From the NCBI GenBank assembly GCA_937898415.1, contig CALDLA010000050.1, positions 1 to 64,000 of the forward strand: a stretch of DNA of 64,000 bases, in the 5' to 3' direction. The number at the start of each line of letters is the position of its first letter. The stretch's first letter is position 1. This DNA is from an uncultured Prevotellaceae bacterium (GTDB lineage: Bacteria > Bacteroidota > Bacteroidia > Bacteroidales > Bacteroidaceae). A program made the translations under genes and the position numbers. The notes beneath the pieces are model-generated. The model was not told where the DNA came from. It did no database searches and was given only the letters and a program-made list of their open reading frames with translations. This document shows, one piece after another, positions 16,819 through 26,097 of this stretch.

Positions 16819-19800
16819 ATGAAACGGACAGGCATGAGAATCTTTCTACTCGCCGTGCTTCTTTGCATAGCTGAAACCCCTGCAGCAGCGCATGACATTG
16901 CAGTTAAGAATGACGATGGTAAGACCATCTATTACAACTTTATCAAAGACAATACAGAATTGGAAGTGAGTTATCAGGGAAGTAGTTCTTCTTCTTCTTA
17001 CTATGAATATACTGGTAATGTCATTGTTCCACAAACAGTCAATTACAATGGTAAGACCTACCCTGTGACTAGCATCGGAGAGTCTGCGTTTTACTGGTGC
17101 ACAAACCTGACGAGCGTCACCATACCCAAGTCTGTGACCAAAATCGGAGAGAATGCGTTTTATGAATGTAGTAGCCTTACAAGCATAGAAATCCCGAATT
17201 CTGTGACTAGCATCGGAGAGTCTGCGTTTAACAATTGTAGCGATCTGACAAGCATAGAAATCCCAAACTCCGTGACCAGCATCGATAAAGATGTGTTTGA
17301 GAATTGTGGAAGTCTAACAAGCATAGAAATCCCTAACTCAGTGATCAGCATCGGAGAGTCTGCGTTTCACTGGTGCACCAACCTGACGAGCGTCACCATA
17401 CCCAAGTCTGTGACCAGCATCGTTCATTCTGCATTTGAGGGTTGCACCAGCCTGACAAATATCATTGTTGATAGCGGGAATAGCGTGTATGACTCCCGTG
17501 AAGGGTGCAATGCCATCATCGAGACAGAATCAAATACCTTATTTTGGGGCTGTCAGAATACTATTATTCCCTCCAGCGTGACCAGCATTGGAGAGGGCGC
17601 GTTTTATGAATGTAGTAGTCTGACAAGCTTAGAAATCCCTAATTCTGTGACCAGTATCGGAAAGTTTGCGTTTTATGAATGTAGTAGTCTGACAAGCTTA
17701 GAAATCCCTAATTCTGTGACCAGTATCGGAAAGTTTGCGTTTTATGAATGTAGTAGTCTGACAAGCTTAGAAATCCCTAATTCTGTGACTAGCATTGGAG
17801 AGCATACATTTTATGAATGTAGTAGTCTAACTAGCATAGAAATCCCTAACTCTGTGACCGATATCGGAAAGTTTGCGTTTTATGAATGTAGTAGTCTGAC
17901 AAGTATAGAAATCCCGAATTCCGTGACCAGTATCGCAGGGTCTGCGTTTTCTGGATGTAGTAGTCTGACAAGCATAGAAATCCCGAATTCCGTGACCAGT
18001 ATCGCAGGGTCTGCGTTTTCTGGATGTAGTAGTCTGACAAGTATTATTGTTGATAGCGGAAACGGTGTGTATGACTCCCGTGAAGGATGCAATGCCATCA
18101 TCGAGACAGAATCAAATACCTTAATTTGGGGCTGTCAGAATACTATTATCCCCTCCAACGTGACCAGCATCGGAGAGTATGCGTTTTCAGGTTGTAGCAA
18201 TTTAACAAGCATAGAAATCCCTAACTCTGTGACCCATATCGGAAGTTCTGCGTTTTCTTACTGTAGCAGTCTAACAAGCATAGTAATCCCAAACTCTGTG
18301 ACCGGCATCGTTGGAGCTGTGTTTCAGAACTGTAGCAGTCTGACAAGCATAGTAATCCCTAACTCTGTGACTGATATTACTATTTTTGCTTTTTGGGGCT
18401 GCAACAGCCTGACAAATATCATTGTTGATAGCGGAAACAGTGTGTATGACTCCCGTGAAGGATGCAATGCCATCATCAAGACACAATCTAACACCTTATT
18501 TATTGGCTGTCAGAATACTGTTATTCCCTCCAGCGTGACCAGCATAGGAGCGTATGCGTTTTTTGGCTGTAGCAATCTAACAAGCATAGAAATTCCTAAC
18601 TCTGTGACCAGCATCGGAGATCTTGCGTTTAATTGGTGTACAGGATTGACCGCTATTACCATCCCCGGCAGCGTGACGATCATTGGAAAATCGGCTTTTA
18701 ATAATTGTAATTTAAACTCCGTAACATCATTCATAGCAGAACCTTTCAAAATATCTTGGTGGGATGTGTTTTTTGGCAACAACTCACCAACTTTGTATGT
18801 TCCTGCTTTTGCATTAGAAACTTATAAGCAGACTGAAGGCTGGCGTGATTTTACCAATATTCTGCCTATTTCATCAACAATATCAACAATAGCCCTACAA
18901 GTCAAGAACGAGGCAAACGAGGAACTTTCCGAAGGAGTGAGTATTACTTGGTATGATAAAGCTAAAAGTCAGATAGGAACAGGTAGCACAATCGGTGGTA
19001 TCAGTGATGGCGACACGGTGTATTATTCTGTTACGCTCAATGAGAGATTAGGTCGCTTGTACCGCGAGGTACACTATCAGCAAGCAGTGAATGATGGTAA
19101 CCCTGTCGTTTGCCAGTTAGTGCCTATAGAGACAGTGCAGCTGCATGGACAAGTGTTGGCCATGGGCACAGAGGTGGCACATGCCGACGTCAGTATTACG
19201 CAGTGGCTGAATGGTCGATATGTACAGACCATGCAGACAAAGACTGATGGCGATGGGCAGTTCACTGTGGAAGCGAAGAACGATTCGACGGAAATCGTAG
19301 TGCAATTCGAAGGCTACACAGACTATCAATTGACCCAACGGAGCATTGGCAGCGGTGACGTGGGAACACTCTACTTGGAGCCAGTGAAAGGTAAGGTGAT
19401 AGCTGTCAGTCTGAGTTATCAGGAATCTGCGGCTGAGGGCACAGAGCCAATAGTGCAAGATTGGTATAGCGACACAAGGAATGTGGCATATACCTTATAT
19501 AATAATACAAAGGGTAAAGACCTGACCGACTTCTCCATGCAGCAGGGAAACATCGTACTATCGGCTGGAACCGATATAGGTGACCGCATCAGCGTGACAG
19601 CGCATAGTCTGAACGGGAAATTTGCTGACGTGAGTGCAGAGGCCACCATTGCTGCTAATGACACAGCAGAGGTGAGTTTGCGATTGATAGCCTATGGTGG
19701 TGTGGACGTCAGTTACAGTCAGAAGCGCGACGAGCGACTATTAGCCATGCTTTACGATGCCGATGGAAAGTTGGTTGCCCGTAGCACTTTTACTGGATAT

Positions 19801-22800
19801 AATACCTCGTTCAGCCAACTGTCGGCGGGTCGCTATACATTAGTAACCATGGGCAGCGGGAGTGGTGTCAACAGTGTTGCAACGTTAGACGACCTTGCCC
19901 TGATGGGATTGGCCGAAGGCACTGATTATGCCGTGAACAATCTGACGGTGAGTGACGGTGTGTTGACAAACGTCTATGTGGAGAGTGTGCCAGAGATGGA
20001 TGCCAGCAAGTTTGAGCTGACGTCTGCCAATACATCGTATCTGCCCAATAAGACACAGACCACAGCAGGGCAACTGATGACAATGACGGTCCGTTTGGGC
20101 TTCCTGCCACAGTACACAGGGCAGATAAGCAATGTACAGTTGGTAGTCACTATTCCTGAAGGCTGTGTGTTTATTGATAACTCGGTGTGTGTAGGCACAA
20201 CTATAAAATCCTATACACTGAACGGAAACAGGCTGACTATTCCGCTCAATGAGGATGAGACAGACAGCCGCGTACATTTCTGCCTTATACCAACTCAAAG
20301 CGGCACCTTTAGCAGCACAGCGTTGGCCGTGTATGATTATCAGGGTGAGCGAACACAGACAATTGGAACTGCATTATTTGAAGCCACGGGAGAAGCGATT
20401 TATGTACCCTTAGCGACAAGGGAGAAAACGATAACAGTCAGTGGCGTGTCGGCTTCAAAGTCAGAGGTGGACATTTACGATGGCGGGCATTTAATAGGGA
20501 CTACTATTGCCAAAGCGGATGGAACATGGAACGTGGAATGTGAACTGCATAATGCTTACAATCTTACTACCCACGAAATCTACGCTCAGTATCGCAGTAC
20601 GTATCAGCAAATCGTGGTGAAGACCGCTACCCAAGAGTGTCTGTATGACAGGGTGGTAGTGGCAAAGTCGGTGACGATGACTTTTTACAACGGATGGCTG
20701 AAGAAAATTGTAGATGTGACATTCGATTTTGAGAATGGCACAATCAGCAACAATTCCTATCAGTTCTATACGTCTACTGACTTTACCTTTGTTGCCGACT
20801 TGACCGCTAACAACAATACGTCAGTCAACGGTGTGACCTTCTATGTCCACACTACTCAAAAAGAGGTACGACAGCTGAAAGGCTTCTTCGACGAGAAACT
20901 GAGCCGATGGGTTGCCGTCAGTAAGTTCGACAGCAACAATCTGCCGGTGAATGTGAGTATGGATGTGGAGGCAAACATCAATGCTGTTGAACCATTGGCA
21001 GACACACAGCAGTCTTATGACATTCTGGAAGAAGTCCAGCATTATGCAGCCACTGATATAGAAGAGAATAAGGAGATTGACAGACTGGATGCCGAGATAG
21101 CGGCAGAATTAGACAAAGACAATGTGGATGCAACTCCTGTTAAAGCACTCATCAGCCAATATGCAGGATTTGATTTCGATAGTGATGACATGGAAGCTAT
21201 TGCTCCAGAGGAATTCGAAGAGCGGATGCTACTGATGGAGGAAAACATAAGTCTTCTTTTGAAGGATATAGACGACTTTCTGGGCGAGGATCTCGAGGAC
21301 TACGACAAATACTATACCAGTGAGGATACATTGAGTGACGGTCGCAAACTGACAAAGCAGGTGGCAAGCTGTGAAGGACTTACTGTTAAAGAGTTGACAG
21401 ACAAAGGTTATCAGCAGATACCATCAACAGACGGAGTGCTGCTTTATTATTCCAGTGAGGACTTCTGCGAATATGTGGATTTCAAGAGCGATATCAGGTA
21501 CCGCTTTACCTATAGCGAGACAGGCATGGCTCGTAGCATAAAAAAAGCCGCAGTTCCTTCTAATTGGGATGCGATATGGAATGGCATCCAGAGGGCCTAC
21601 CAAAATGCTTTGGCTGACAGAGACAATCTTAATAGGATCTTGAACCAAGCTAACGATATAAGACGGCGAAATTTGGACCGTATAGATTTTGAAGAAAGGG
21701 AATGTAGAAGCTTGCTGAATATGGTGGAAAACGATTTGAGAAGAGAATTTAATTTCACTCAGTTCCGCAACAGACAGACATTACTGCGTCAACTTAACCA
21801 TATTGAGAGGCGAAGAGCCAGACTGATGCGAGTACCCAATAGAATTAGTAGGTCATATAATGTCATCAATCAGTTAAATCAAGTAATTGAAATATACCAG
21901 AGATTGACAGTGAATTACCACAGAATTCGCAACTTTAGTATTGGGGAATGTATACGTAAAAAGAATCCTACAGCATGTGAGTTGTTAGAGAAACAGCTTA
22001 CTAATGTGACTCAGAGCTACAGGAACTATGCCGTATGGCGTATTAGCATGTATGCTACTCAATTAATTACAAACGTATGGTTTGGTCGCGTGCCTGCCGT
22101 GAATATCTTGTTAGGCATCTTACAAGATGCAGCCGTTAATATTCGCGACAACCAATTTGACAATGATGTTACCATAAAGCTGAACCAGCTTTATCAGCAA
22201 AATGAATATGCAGAGAAAAGGTGTAGCAAGAAAGAGGATGACGAAGAAGAGAATCCGGAAGAAGAAAAGGCTATCCCCAAGGATTTAGCCCCTGAACCTA
22301 CAACCAAAGATGTTACCCCTATCCACGACCCTTCCGGCTATGTCTATGAGGCAGTGACGAGCAACCGGCTTCCGGGCGTGACGGCCACCATCTACGAACA
22401 GGAGGCGGACACGACGCCGTGGGATGCTGAAGATTATTCGCAGGTGAACCCGCAGGTGACCGACGAAACTGGACTGTACCGATGGGACGTGCCAATGGGC
22501 AACTGGCAGGTGCGCTTCGTGAAGGAGGGCTATGAGACCGTGCAGACTGAGTGGCTGCCCGTGCCTCCGCCACAACTGGAAATCAATATCCCGATGTCTC
22601 AGGGTGTTGCTCCTAAGGTGACGAAAGCTTACGGTACGGAGAGCGGCATCACGATGACATTCAGTAAGTATATGCGTCCGGCAACGATAGAGGAGAACGA
22701 CTGGGTGACTGCTCAGATAGAGACCCCATCGCCTCTGCGGACAGGAGACAATGCCGCCAATGCTGGAGACGCCGTGACGGGCAGTCTTGATATGGTGGAC

Positions 22801-24234
22801 TTGGAGGAAGACCCGTACACCAGCCAGTCGTATGCCTCGAAGGTGATGCTCGTGCCCGAGAAACCGCTGAAAGCCGGCGACGTGGTGCTGCTGACGGTGA
22901 AGAAGGACGTGGAGAGCTACTGCGGCGTGACGATGGTCGCTGATCAGACGCTGCATGTGGTGATAGAGCCTGACATGGGCATACAGGTGGATTCCTTGAT
23001 AGTGGTTGACTACGGCAGTACCCACACCTTGGACGTGACGGTCAGCCCGGCTTCGGCTACGGCGGGCAAGGTGCTGCAAGTGATGACGACCTCGCCACTG
23101 ATAGCGTCGGTAGACCATCAGGAGGTGACGCTCGACGCCGAAGGTCACGGTCAGATTGTAGTTGGCGGTGAACTGCCTGGCAGTGCCTCAGTGCAGATAG
23201 TCTTGCCAGAGGCCGACCTACAGGCTTCGACGGAGGTATATGTGGTGAGAGGCGAGACTGTGGCTCACAAGCCAAAAGCATCGAAGCCTACGGAAAGTAC
23301 TGTGGAGCGCGGTTTCCAGTTGAAATTAACGACCAGCACGGCAGGAGCCACCATCTACTACACGCTTGACGGTAGTGACCCCACCGAATCGACAACACGG
23401 AAAACCTACAACGCCCCCATTGTATTGAGGGATGATGTTACAGTGAAAGCCGTTGCCACTCGTGACGGCCTTAAGGACAGTCCAGTTGGTGAGTTTGTCT
23501 ACACCGTCATCAGCAACGAAGTAGTGATAGACGAGATGGCGACGACGGTGCCAGAATCGGTAGATGATGCTGATGTGAGGGTGAAGCGCACTATGGACGG
23601 CGGAGTGTGGAGCACGCTGGTGCTTCCTTTCGACATGAGCGACACGCAGGTGAAGACGGTATTCGGCAGCGATGTTCAAATTGCACAGTTTACTGGATGG
23701 CGGACGACGGAGCGTGACGGAAACGGACAACCGACAGCCATTGAGGTGAACTTCAGCAGAACGTCGTCCATTACAGCCAACGTGCCCGTGATCATCAAGG
23801 CTACAAGGAGTATCAGTGAGTTTGCGGTTGATTATGTTAACGTAAATGCTGAAACGCTGCCTGCGGTGAATGTTGGCAACGAGGTGAGCGGCACGGCGGG
23901 CAGCTTCACGGGTAGCTATGTGCCTATGACACTGCCAAAGGGAAGTCTATTCCTATATGATAACAAGTTCTACTACTCTGTAGGTAAGACACAGATGAAG
24001 GGGCTCCGTGCGTTCTTCAACTTCCAGGAAGTGCTGAGTGAGATGGCGATAGCCGAAAGCCGCGTGAAGATTGTGATTGATGGCAGCGATGCGACGGGTA
24101 TCAATGACGTGACGGCAGACAGCGACGGAAACTACTATAACCTGCAAGGTTTGCGGGTGAAGAAGCCTCAAGGCAAGGGCGTCTATATAGAGCGCTCGGA
24201 AGGCAAGAATGGTAAGAAAGTCATCAACAAATAA
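16819..24234 (+). CDS. giant BspA-like leucine-rich-repeat surface protein
   Basis: A protein of 2,471 residues, probably exported and surface-bound. A signal peptide (about residues 1-25) is followed at about 60-660 by some twenty LRR_5 (BspA/TpLRR) repeats of 23 residues of the type TSIGxxAFxxCSSLTSIEIPNSV. Three of them are interrupted by the same inserted module ending in IIPSSV or a near variant. Beta-rich linkers follow, then a charged, partly coiled-coil region (about 1590-1780), a carboxypeptidase-regulatory-like domain (about 1835-1925), an Ig-like segment (about 2055-2145) and a chitobiase-type C-terminal domain (about 2152-2235, with TIYYTLDGSDPTES). The tail has YYNLQGLRVKKPQGKGVYI, like the C-terminal sorting tails of Prevotella secreted proteins. 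BspA proteins bind host matrix and other bacteria. Confidence 0.9.
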   Translation: MKRTGMRIFLLAVLLCIAETPAAAHDIAVKNDDGKTIYYNFIKDNTELEVSYQGSSSSSSYYEYTGNVIVPQTVNYNGKTYPVTSIGESAFYWCTNLTSVTIPKSVTKIGENAFYECSSLTSIEIPNSVTSIGESAFNNCSDLTSIEIPNSVTSIDKDVFENCGSLTSIEIPNSVISIGESAFHWCTNLTSVTIPKSVTSIVHSAFEGCTSLTNIIVDSGNSVYDSREGCNAIIETESNTLFWGCQNTIIPSSVTSIGEGAFYECSSLTSLEIPNSVTSIGKFAFYECSSLTSLEIPNSVTSIGKFAFYECSSLTSLEIPNSVTSIGEHTFYECSSLTSIEIPNSVTDIGKFAFYECSSLTSIEIPNSVTSIAGSAFSGCSSLTSIEIPNSVTSIAGSAFSGCSSLTSIIVDSGNGVYDSREGCNAIIETESNTLIWGCQNTIIPSNVTSIGEYAFSGCSNLTSIEIPNSVTHIGSSAFSYCSSLTSIVIPNSVTGIVGAVFQNCSSLTSIVIPNSVTDITIFAFWGCNSLTNIIVDSGNSVYDSREGCNAIIKTQSNTLFIGCQNTVIPSSVTSIGAYAFFGCSNLTSIEIPNSVTSIGDLAFNWCTGLTAITIPGSVTIIGKSAFNNCNLNSVTSFIAEPFKISWWDVFFGNNSPTLYVPAFALETYKQTEGWRDFTNILPISSTISTIALQVKNEANEELSEGVSITWYDKAKSQIGTGSTIGGISDGDTVYYSVTLNERLGRLYREVHYQQAVNDGNPVVCQLVPIETVQLHGQVLAMGTEVAHADVSITQWLNGRYVQTMQTKTDGDGQFTVEAKNDSTEIVVQFEGYTDYQLTQRSIGSGDVGTLYLEPVKGKVIAVSLSYQESAAEGTEPIVQDWYSDTRNVAYTLYNNTKGKDLTDFSMQQGNIVLSAGTDIGDRISVTAHSLNGKFADVSAEATIAANDTAEVSLRLIAYGGVDVSYSQKRDERLLAMLYDADGKLVARSTFTGYNTSFSQLSAGRYTLVTMGSGSGVNSVATLDDLALMGLAEGTDYAVNNLTVSDGVLTNVYVESVPEMDASKFELTSANTSYLPNKTQTTAGQLMTMTVRLGFLPQYTGQISNVQLVVTIPEGCVFIDNSVCVGTTIKSYTLNGNRLTIPLNEDETDSRVHFCLIPTQSGTFSSTALAVYDYQGERTQTIGTALFEATGEAIYVPLATREKTITVSGVSASKSEVDIYDGGHLIGTTIAKADGTWNVECELHNAYNLTTHEIYAQYRSTYQQIVVKTATQECLYDRVVVAKSVTMTFYNGWLKKIVDVTFDFENGTISNNSYQFYTSTDFTFVADLTANNNTSVNGVTFYVHTTQKEVRQLKGFFDEKLSRWVAVSKFDSNNLPVNVSMDVEANINAVEPLADTQQSYDILEEVQHYAATDIEENKEIDRLDAEIAAELDKDNVDATPVKALISQYAGFDFDSDDMEAIAPEEFEERMLLMEENISLLLKDIDDFLGEDLEDYDKYYTSEDTLSDGRKLTKQVASCEGLTVKELTDKGYQQIPSTDGVLLYYSSEDFCEYVDFKSDIRYRFTYSETGMARSIKKAAVPSNWDAIWNGIQRAYQNALADRDNLNRILNQANDIRRRNLDRIDFEERECRSLLNMVENDLRREFNFTQFRNRQTLLRQLNHIERRRARLMRVPNRISRSYNVINQLNQVIEIYQRLTVNYHRIRNFSIGECIRKKNPTACELLEKQLTNVTQSYRNYAVWRISMYATQLITNVWFGRVPAVNILLGILQDAAVNIRDNQFDNDVTIKLNQLYQQNEYAEKRCSKKEDDEEENPEEEKAIPKDLAPEPTTKDVTPIHDPSGYVYEAVTSNRLPGVTATIYEQEADTTPWDAEDYSQVNPQVTDETGLYRWDVPMGNWQVRFVKEGYETVQTEWLPVPPPQLEINIPMSQGVAPKVTKAYGTESGITMTFSKYMRPATIEENDWVTAQIETPSPLRTGDNAANAGDAVTGSLDMVDLEEDPYTSQSYASKVMLVPEKPLKAGDVVLLTVKKDVESYCGVTMVADQTLHVVIEPDMGIQVDSLIVVDYGSTHTLDVTVSPASATAGKVLQVMTTSPLIASVDHQEVTLDAEGHGQIVVGGELPGSASVQIVLPEADLQASTEVYVVRGETVAHKPKASKPTESTVERGFQLKLTTSTAGATIYYTLDGSDPTESTTRKTYNAPIVLRDDVTVKAVATRDGLKDSPVGEFVYTVISNEVVIDEMATTVPESVDDADVRVKRTMDGGVWSTLVLPFDMSDTQVKTVFGSDVQIAQFTGWRTTERDGNGQPTAIEVNFSRTSSITANVPVIIKATRSISEFAVDYVNVNAETLPAVNVGNEVSGTAGSFTGSYVPMTLPKGSLFLYDNKFYYSVGKTQMKGLRAFFNFQEVLSEMAIAESRVKIVIDGSDATGINDVTADSDGNYYNLQGLRVKKPQGKGVYIERSEGKNGKKVINK
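17046..18710 (+). repeat. 69-bp tandem repeats encoding the LRR units
   Basis: In-frame tandem units of 69 bp (23 codons). Some neighbours are identical or nearly so at DNA level: the units starting at 17647 and 17716, and those starting at 17923 and 17992. This points to recent duplication by slippage or recombination. The same inserted module recurs at about 17455-17580, 18040-18165 and 18410-18535. Confidence 0.85.
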
Positions 24235-24246
24235 AAGGATATAGTG

Positions 24247-24417
24247 ATGAAAAAGACATATATAGCACCATCCATTGAGTGGATGCCCATACAGGCAGCA
24301 GAAATTATCTGCGCCAGCGGCGTTGAGGGTGATATTGGCATTGAGTTTGGCGGCATTGACGGCGAGGGCATACTGCCACCAGCCTCCCGTCAGGAATTTG
24401 ACATGTTGCCATTGTAG
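24247..24417 (+). CDS. small Bacteroidales peptide (MKKTYIAP type)
   Basis: A 56-codon ORF starting MKKTYIAPSIEW, 12 bp after the BspA-like gene and in the same direction. Short proteins that begin MKKTYI(x)P, carry a few hydrophobic residues, an Ile-Cys-Ala-Ser-Gly-like segment and a Gly/Asp-rich tail are common in Prevotella next to large secreted proteins. Here the tail reads GDIGIEFGGIDGEG. No function is established that I know of. It has no promoter of its own and is probably translated from the same transcript. Confidence 0.65.
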   Translation: MKKTYIAPSIEWMPIQAAEIICASGVEGDIGIEFGGIDGEGILPPASRQEFDMLPL

Positions 24418-24482
24418 TTATTTGAACACTTGTAAATAATTCGGATAAAGCTCTTATTTTCTTCTGAAGATACCCTCAAATT

Positions 24483-24542
24483 GTTGAGTCGACTCATTCA
24501 ATCAAATGAGTCGACTCGTTGGATTGAATGAGTCGACTCAAC
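24483..24542. repeat. palindrome array, GAGTCGACTC x3, 22-bp period
   Basis: Three exact copies of the 10-bp palindrome GAGTCGACTC begin at 24486, 24508 and 24530, each 22 bp apart. The outer flanks form a perfect 21-bp inverted repeat (24483-24503 with 24522-24542), with the middle palindrome in the loop. The spacers ATTCAATCAAAT and GTTGGATTGAAT are near reverse complements of each other. Confidence 0.9.
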
Positions 24543-24680
24543 TCTTCGAACGAATTAATTGAAAGAAATATACTTGGTGTGATATTGTCAAGATTTCTGA
24601 CGGAATTACATCTAAAGCAGAAAGAACCACTAAAATCGTTAAACTACACAGTAAAAGTCACATGAAGATATGCCGTTTGT

Positions 24681-24788
24681 TTTTGCGTAAAGGCGAGGAT
24701 ATTTTGCGTACAGGCGCAAGGTGTTTTGCGTATAGGCGCAAGGTGTTTTGCGTATAGGCGCAAGGTGTTTTGCGTATAGGCAAAAACG
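24681..24788. repeat. palindrome array, TTGCG-TATAGG-CGCAA, five units, 22-bp period
   Basis: Five tandem units of the type TTTTGCGTATAGGCGCAA plus GGTG. TTGCG begins at 24683, 24704, 24726, 24748 and 24770: one 21-bp step, then 22-bp steps. Arms TTGCG and CGCAA flank a 6-nt centre, so each complete unit can form a small hairpin. The first and last units are partly decayed. Confidence 0.9.
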
Positions 24789-24794
24789 AGTTAA

Positions 24795-24822
24795 CCTATG
24801 TCCTTTGACCTAGAAACATAGG
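24795..24822. other. short inverted repeat CCTATGT / ACATAGG
   Basis: A 7-bp perfect stem (24795-24801 with 24816-24822) and a 14-nt loop, just after the 22-bp array. There is no U-run, so it is not a clear terminator. Its role is unknown. From 24823 to 24964 I see nothing else. Confidence 0.4.
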
Positions 24823-24964
24823 CTCTTGCACCAACGAAGCCTTATCCAATCCCCTCAGAAGCTAGTTGTAATATAAGTACCATACATCGTTCCGACGAGA
24901 CGGTAATGCCTCGTGCGTACCGTTTTCATCATTTCACCCCATTTTTCTGTTTTATTATACTTTT

Positions 24965-25147
24965 CCTAAGGAGAAGAAGATTCCAAAAGTTCTCCACCAT
25001 GGTAAGACGTACTGGAGTAAGCAGCACGTCGATAAACATTTTGCCAAACACATCGAGAACAATAACATCGTTGAATGGTATTCCGTTCAGGACATGATGG
25101 AGAAGTTTAATATGCACATAATGTCAAACTTGAAAAAAGTGTCATAG
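24965..25147 (+). pseudogene. remnant of an excisionase-like helix-turn-helix gene
   Basis: In this frame the DNA reads PKEKKIPKVLHHGKTYWSKQ, then HVDKHFAKHIENNNIVEWYS and VQDMMEKFNMHIMSNLKKVS before a stop at 25145. A GKTYWSK segment, a short helix and an EWYSVQDMMEKFNM stretch are typical of small Bacteroidetes HTH (excisionase-like) proteins, in which more residues normally follow. There is no start codon and the C-terminal recognition part is missing. I take it as the scar of a mobile element at the edge of the accessory region. The family match is from memory of the pattern. Confidence 0.45.
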
Positions 25148-25177
25148 CATCACAATTACCACAATTGCCTATTGCAA

Positions 25178-26062
25178 TCAAAAAGATGGCTCTTCAAAGG
25201 CAAACATCATGTCAAGTAATTCCGTCTTACGGACTTCTTTACCCCAGTTCTTCCCCTTGAAATCATCGCTTTCGTTTATCTCACAGAGGCCAATAAAACG
25301 GAACAGGCGGTTGAATATTCTATATTCATACCCATGTCCAACATTCAGCATTGGGAAAGCCTTGCTATACTCATCAGCATAGAACCCTGTGTTGCGCCAA
25401 TCCGCGCCATAGTGATGCAGAAGCCATAAAGAATACAATCGCCCTAAATTACCCACTTCGTTGTCCTCATACAAATCAAGCCAGCCAGTGTTGTAATCCC
25501 TGAAAAGGAACAGAATTATCGTTCGCATCAATTCATTATGGTCACCAAGTAGTTGCTTACCCTTGGCCGTTAGTGACAACTTCCCGACACGAGTCTTGAT
25601 GAGTCCGCACTCCTTCAACACGACCCTGAGTACCTGCACTTCTTCTGTCTTCGGTTCGCTCTTCTGTTTATACCAGTCAGTGCTCCAACTATGACTTCCT
25701 AATTCGTAGAGCTCGGCAACCATCTTTGGAGGTATATATCCCTGTGCCGTGAGTTTCAATTCCTTTTCGCTCAACACATTCATCAGGTGCAGAGCCTGTC
25801 GCATGACGGGAATCCGTTCCATCTGCTCCTCTGTTAATCGACGCAGTTGTACTGGGCCCCCCACTTCTAACGTTCTGTTAAGCATCTGGTGCATCTGCTC
25901 AGATGAGAATCCGTTGAAATCTGGCTTAGGCGCAGCGTTCTGTGCATGCATGATTTCACCCAGATGGCAGTTAATATCATCCAGGTTCACGTGCTTACCG
26001 CTTCTCTCCATCTGATCGATCCATTCCTGCAACCGACGGGTAATTTCATTCTTATCTATCAT
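25178..26062 (-). CDS. hypothetical protein with winged-helix-like region
   Basis: A soluble protein of 294 residues, not firmly recognised. The stretch from about residue 50 to 170 (SSEQMHQML, LTEEQMERIPVMRQALHLMN, LTAQGYIPPKMVAELYELG, then LIKTRVGKLSLTAKGKQLL) resembles the region that accompanies plasmid pRiA4b ORF-3-like proteins and looks like one or two winged helices. It is the last gene of the defence operon, 35 bp after the DUF6155 gene. No catalytic motif is visible. Confidence 0.6.
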   Translation of the reverse strand: MIDKNEITRRLQEWIDQMERSGKHVNLDDINCHLGEIMHAQNAAPKPDFNGFSSEQMHQMLNRTLEVGGPVQLRRLTEEQMERIPVMRQALHLMNVLSEKELKLTAQGYIPPKMVAELYELGSHSWSTDWYKQKSEPKTEEVQVLRVVLKECGLIKTRVGKLSLTAKGKQLLGDHNELMRTIILFLFRDYNTGWLDLYEDNEVGNLGRLYSLWLLHHYGADWRNTGFYADEYSKAFPMLNVGHGYEYRIFNRLFRFIGLCEINESDDFKGKNWGKEVRKTELLDMMFAFEEPSF

Positions 26063-26097
26063 ATAGTCATTTTATTCATGGTTATATCTGCAAATCA

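Noticed and set aside
22285..23148. 287-codon minus-strand ORF inside the BspA-like gene
   Set aside because: His/Arg-rich composition typical of an antisense shadow in a GC-richer stretch; no domain.
24483..24542. Rho-independent terminator after the BspA-like gene
   Set aside because: The 21-bp stem is strong, but no U-run follows on the plus strand and the triple 22-bp spacing is not explained by a terminator.
24681..24788. Possible CRISPR array
   Set aside because: The units are contiguous with a 22-bp period and no unique spacers; no cas gene is near.
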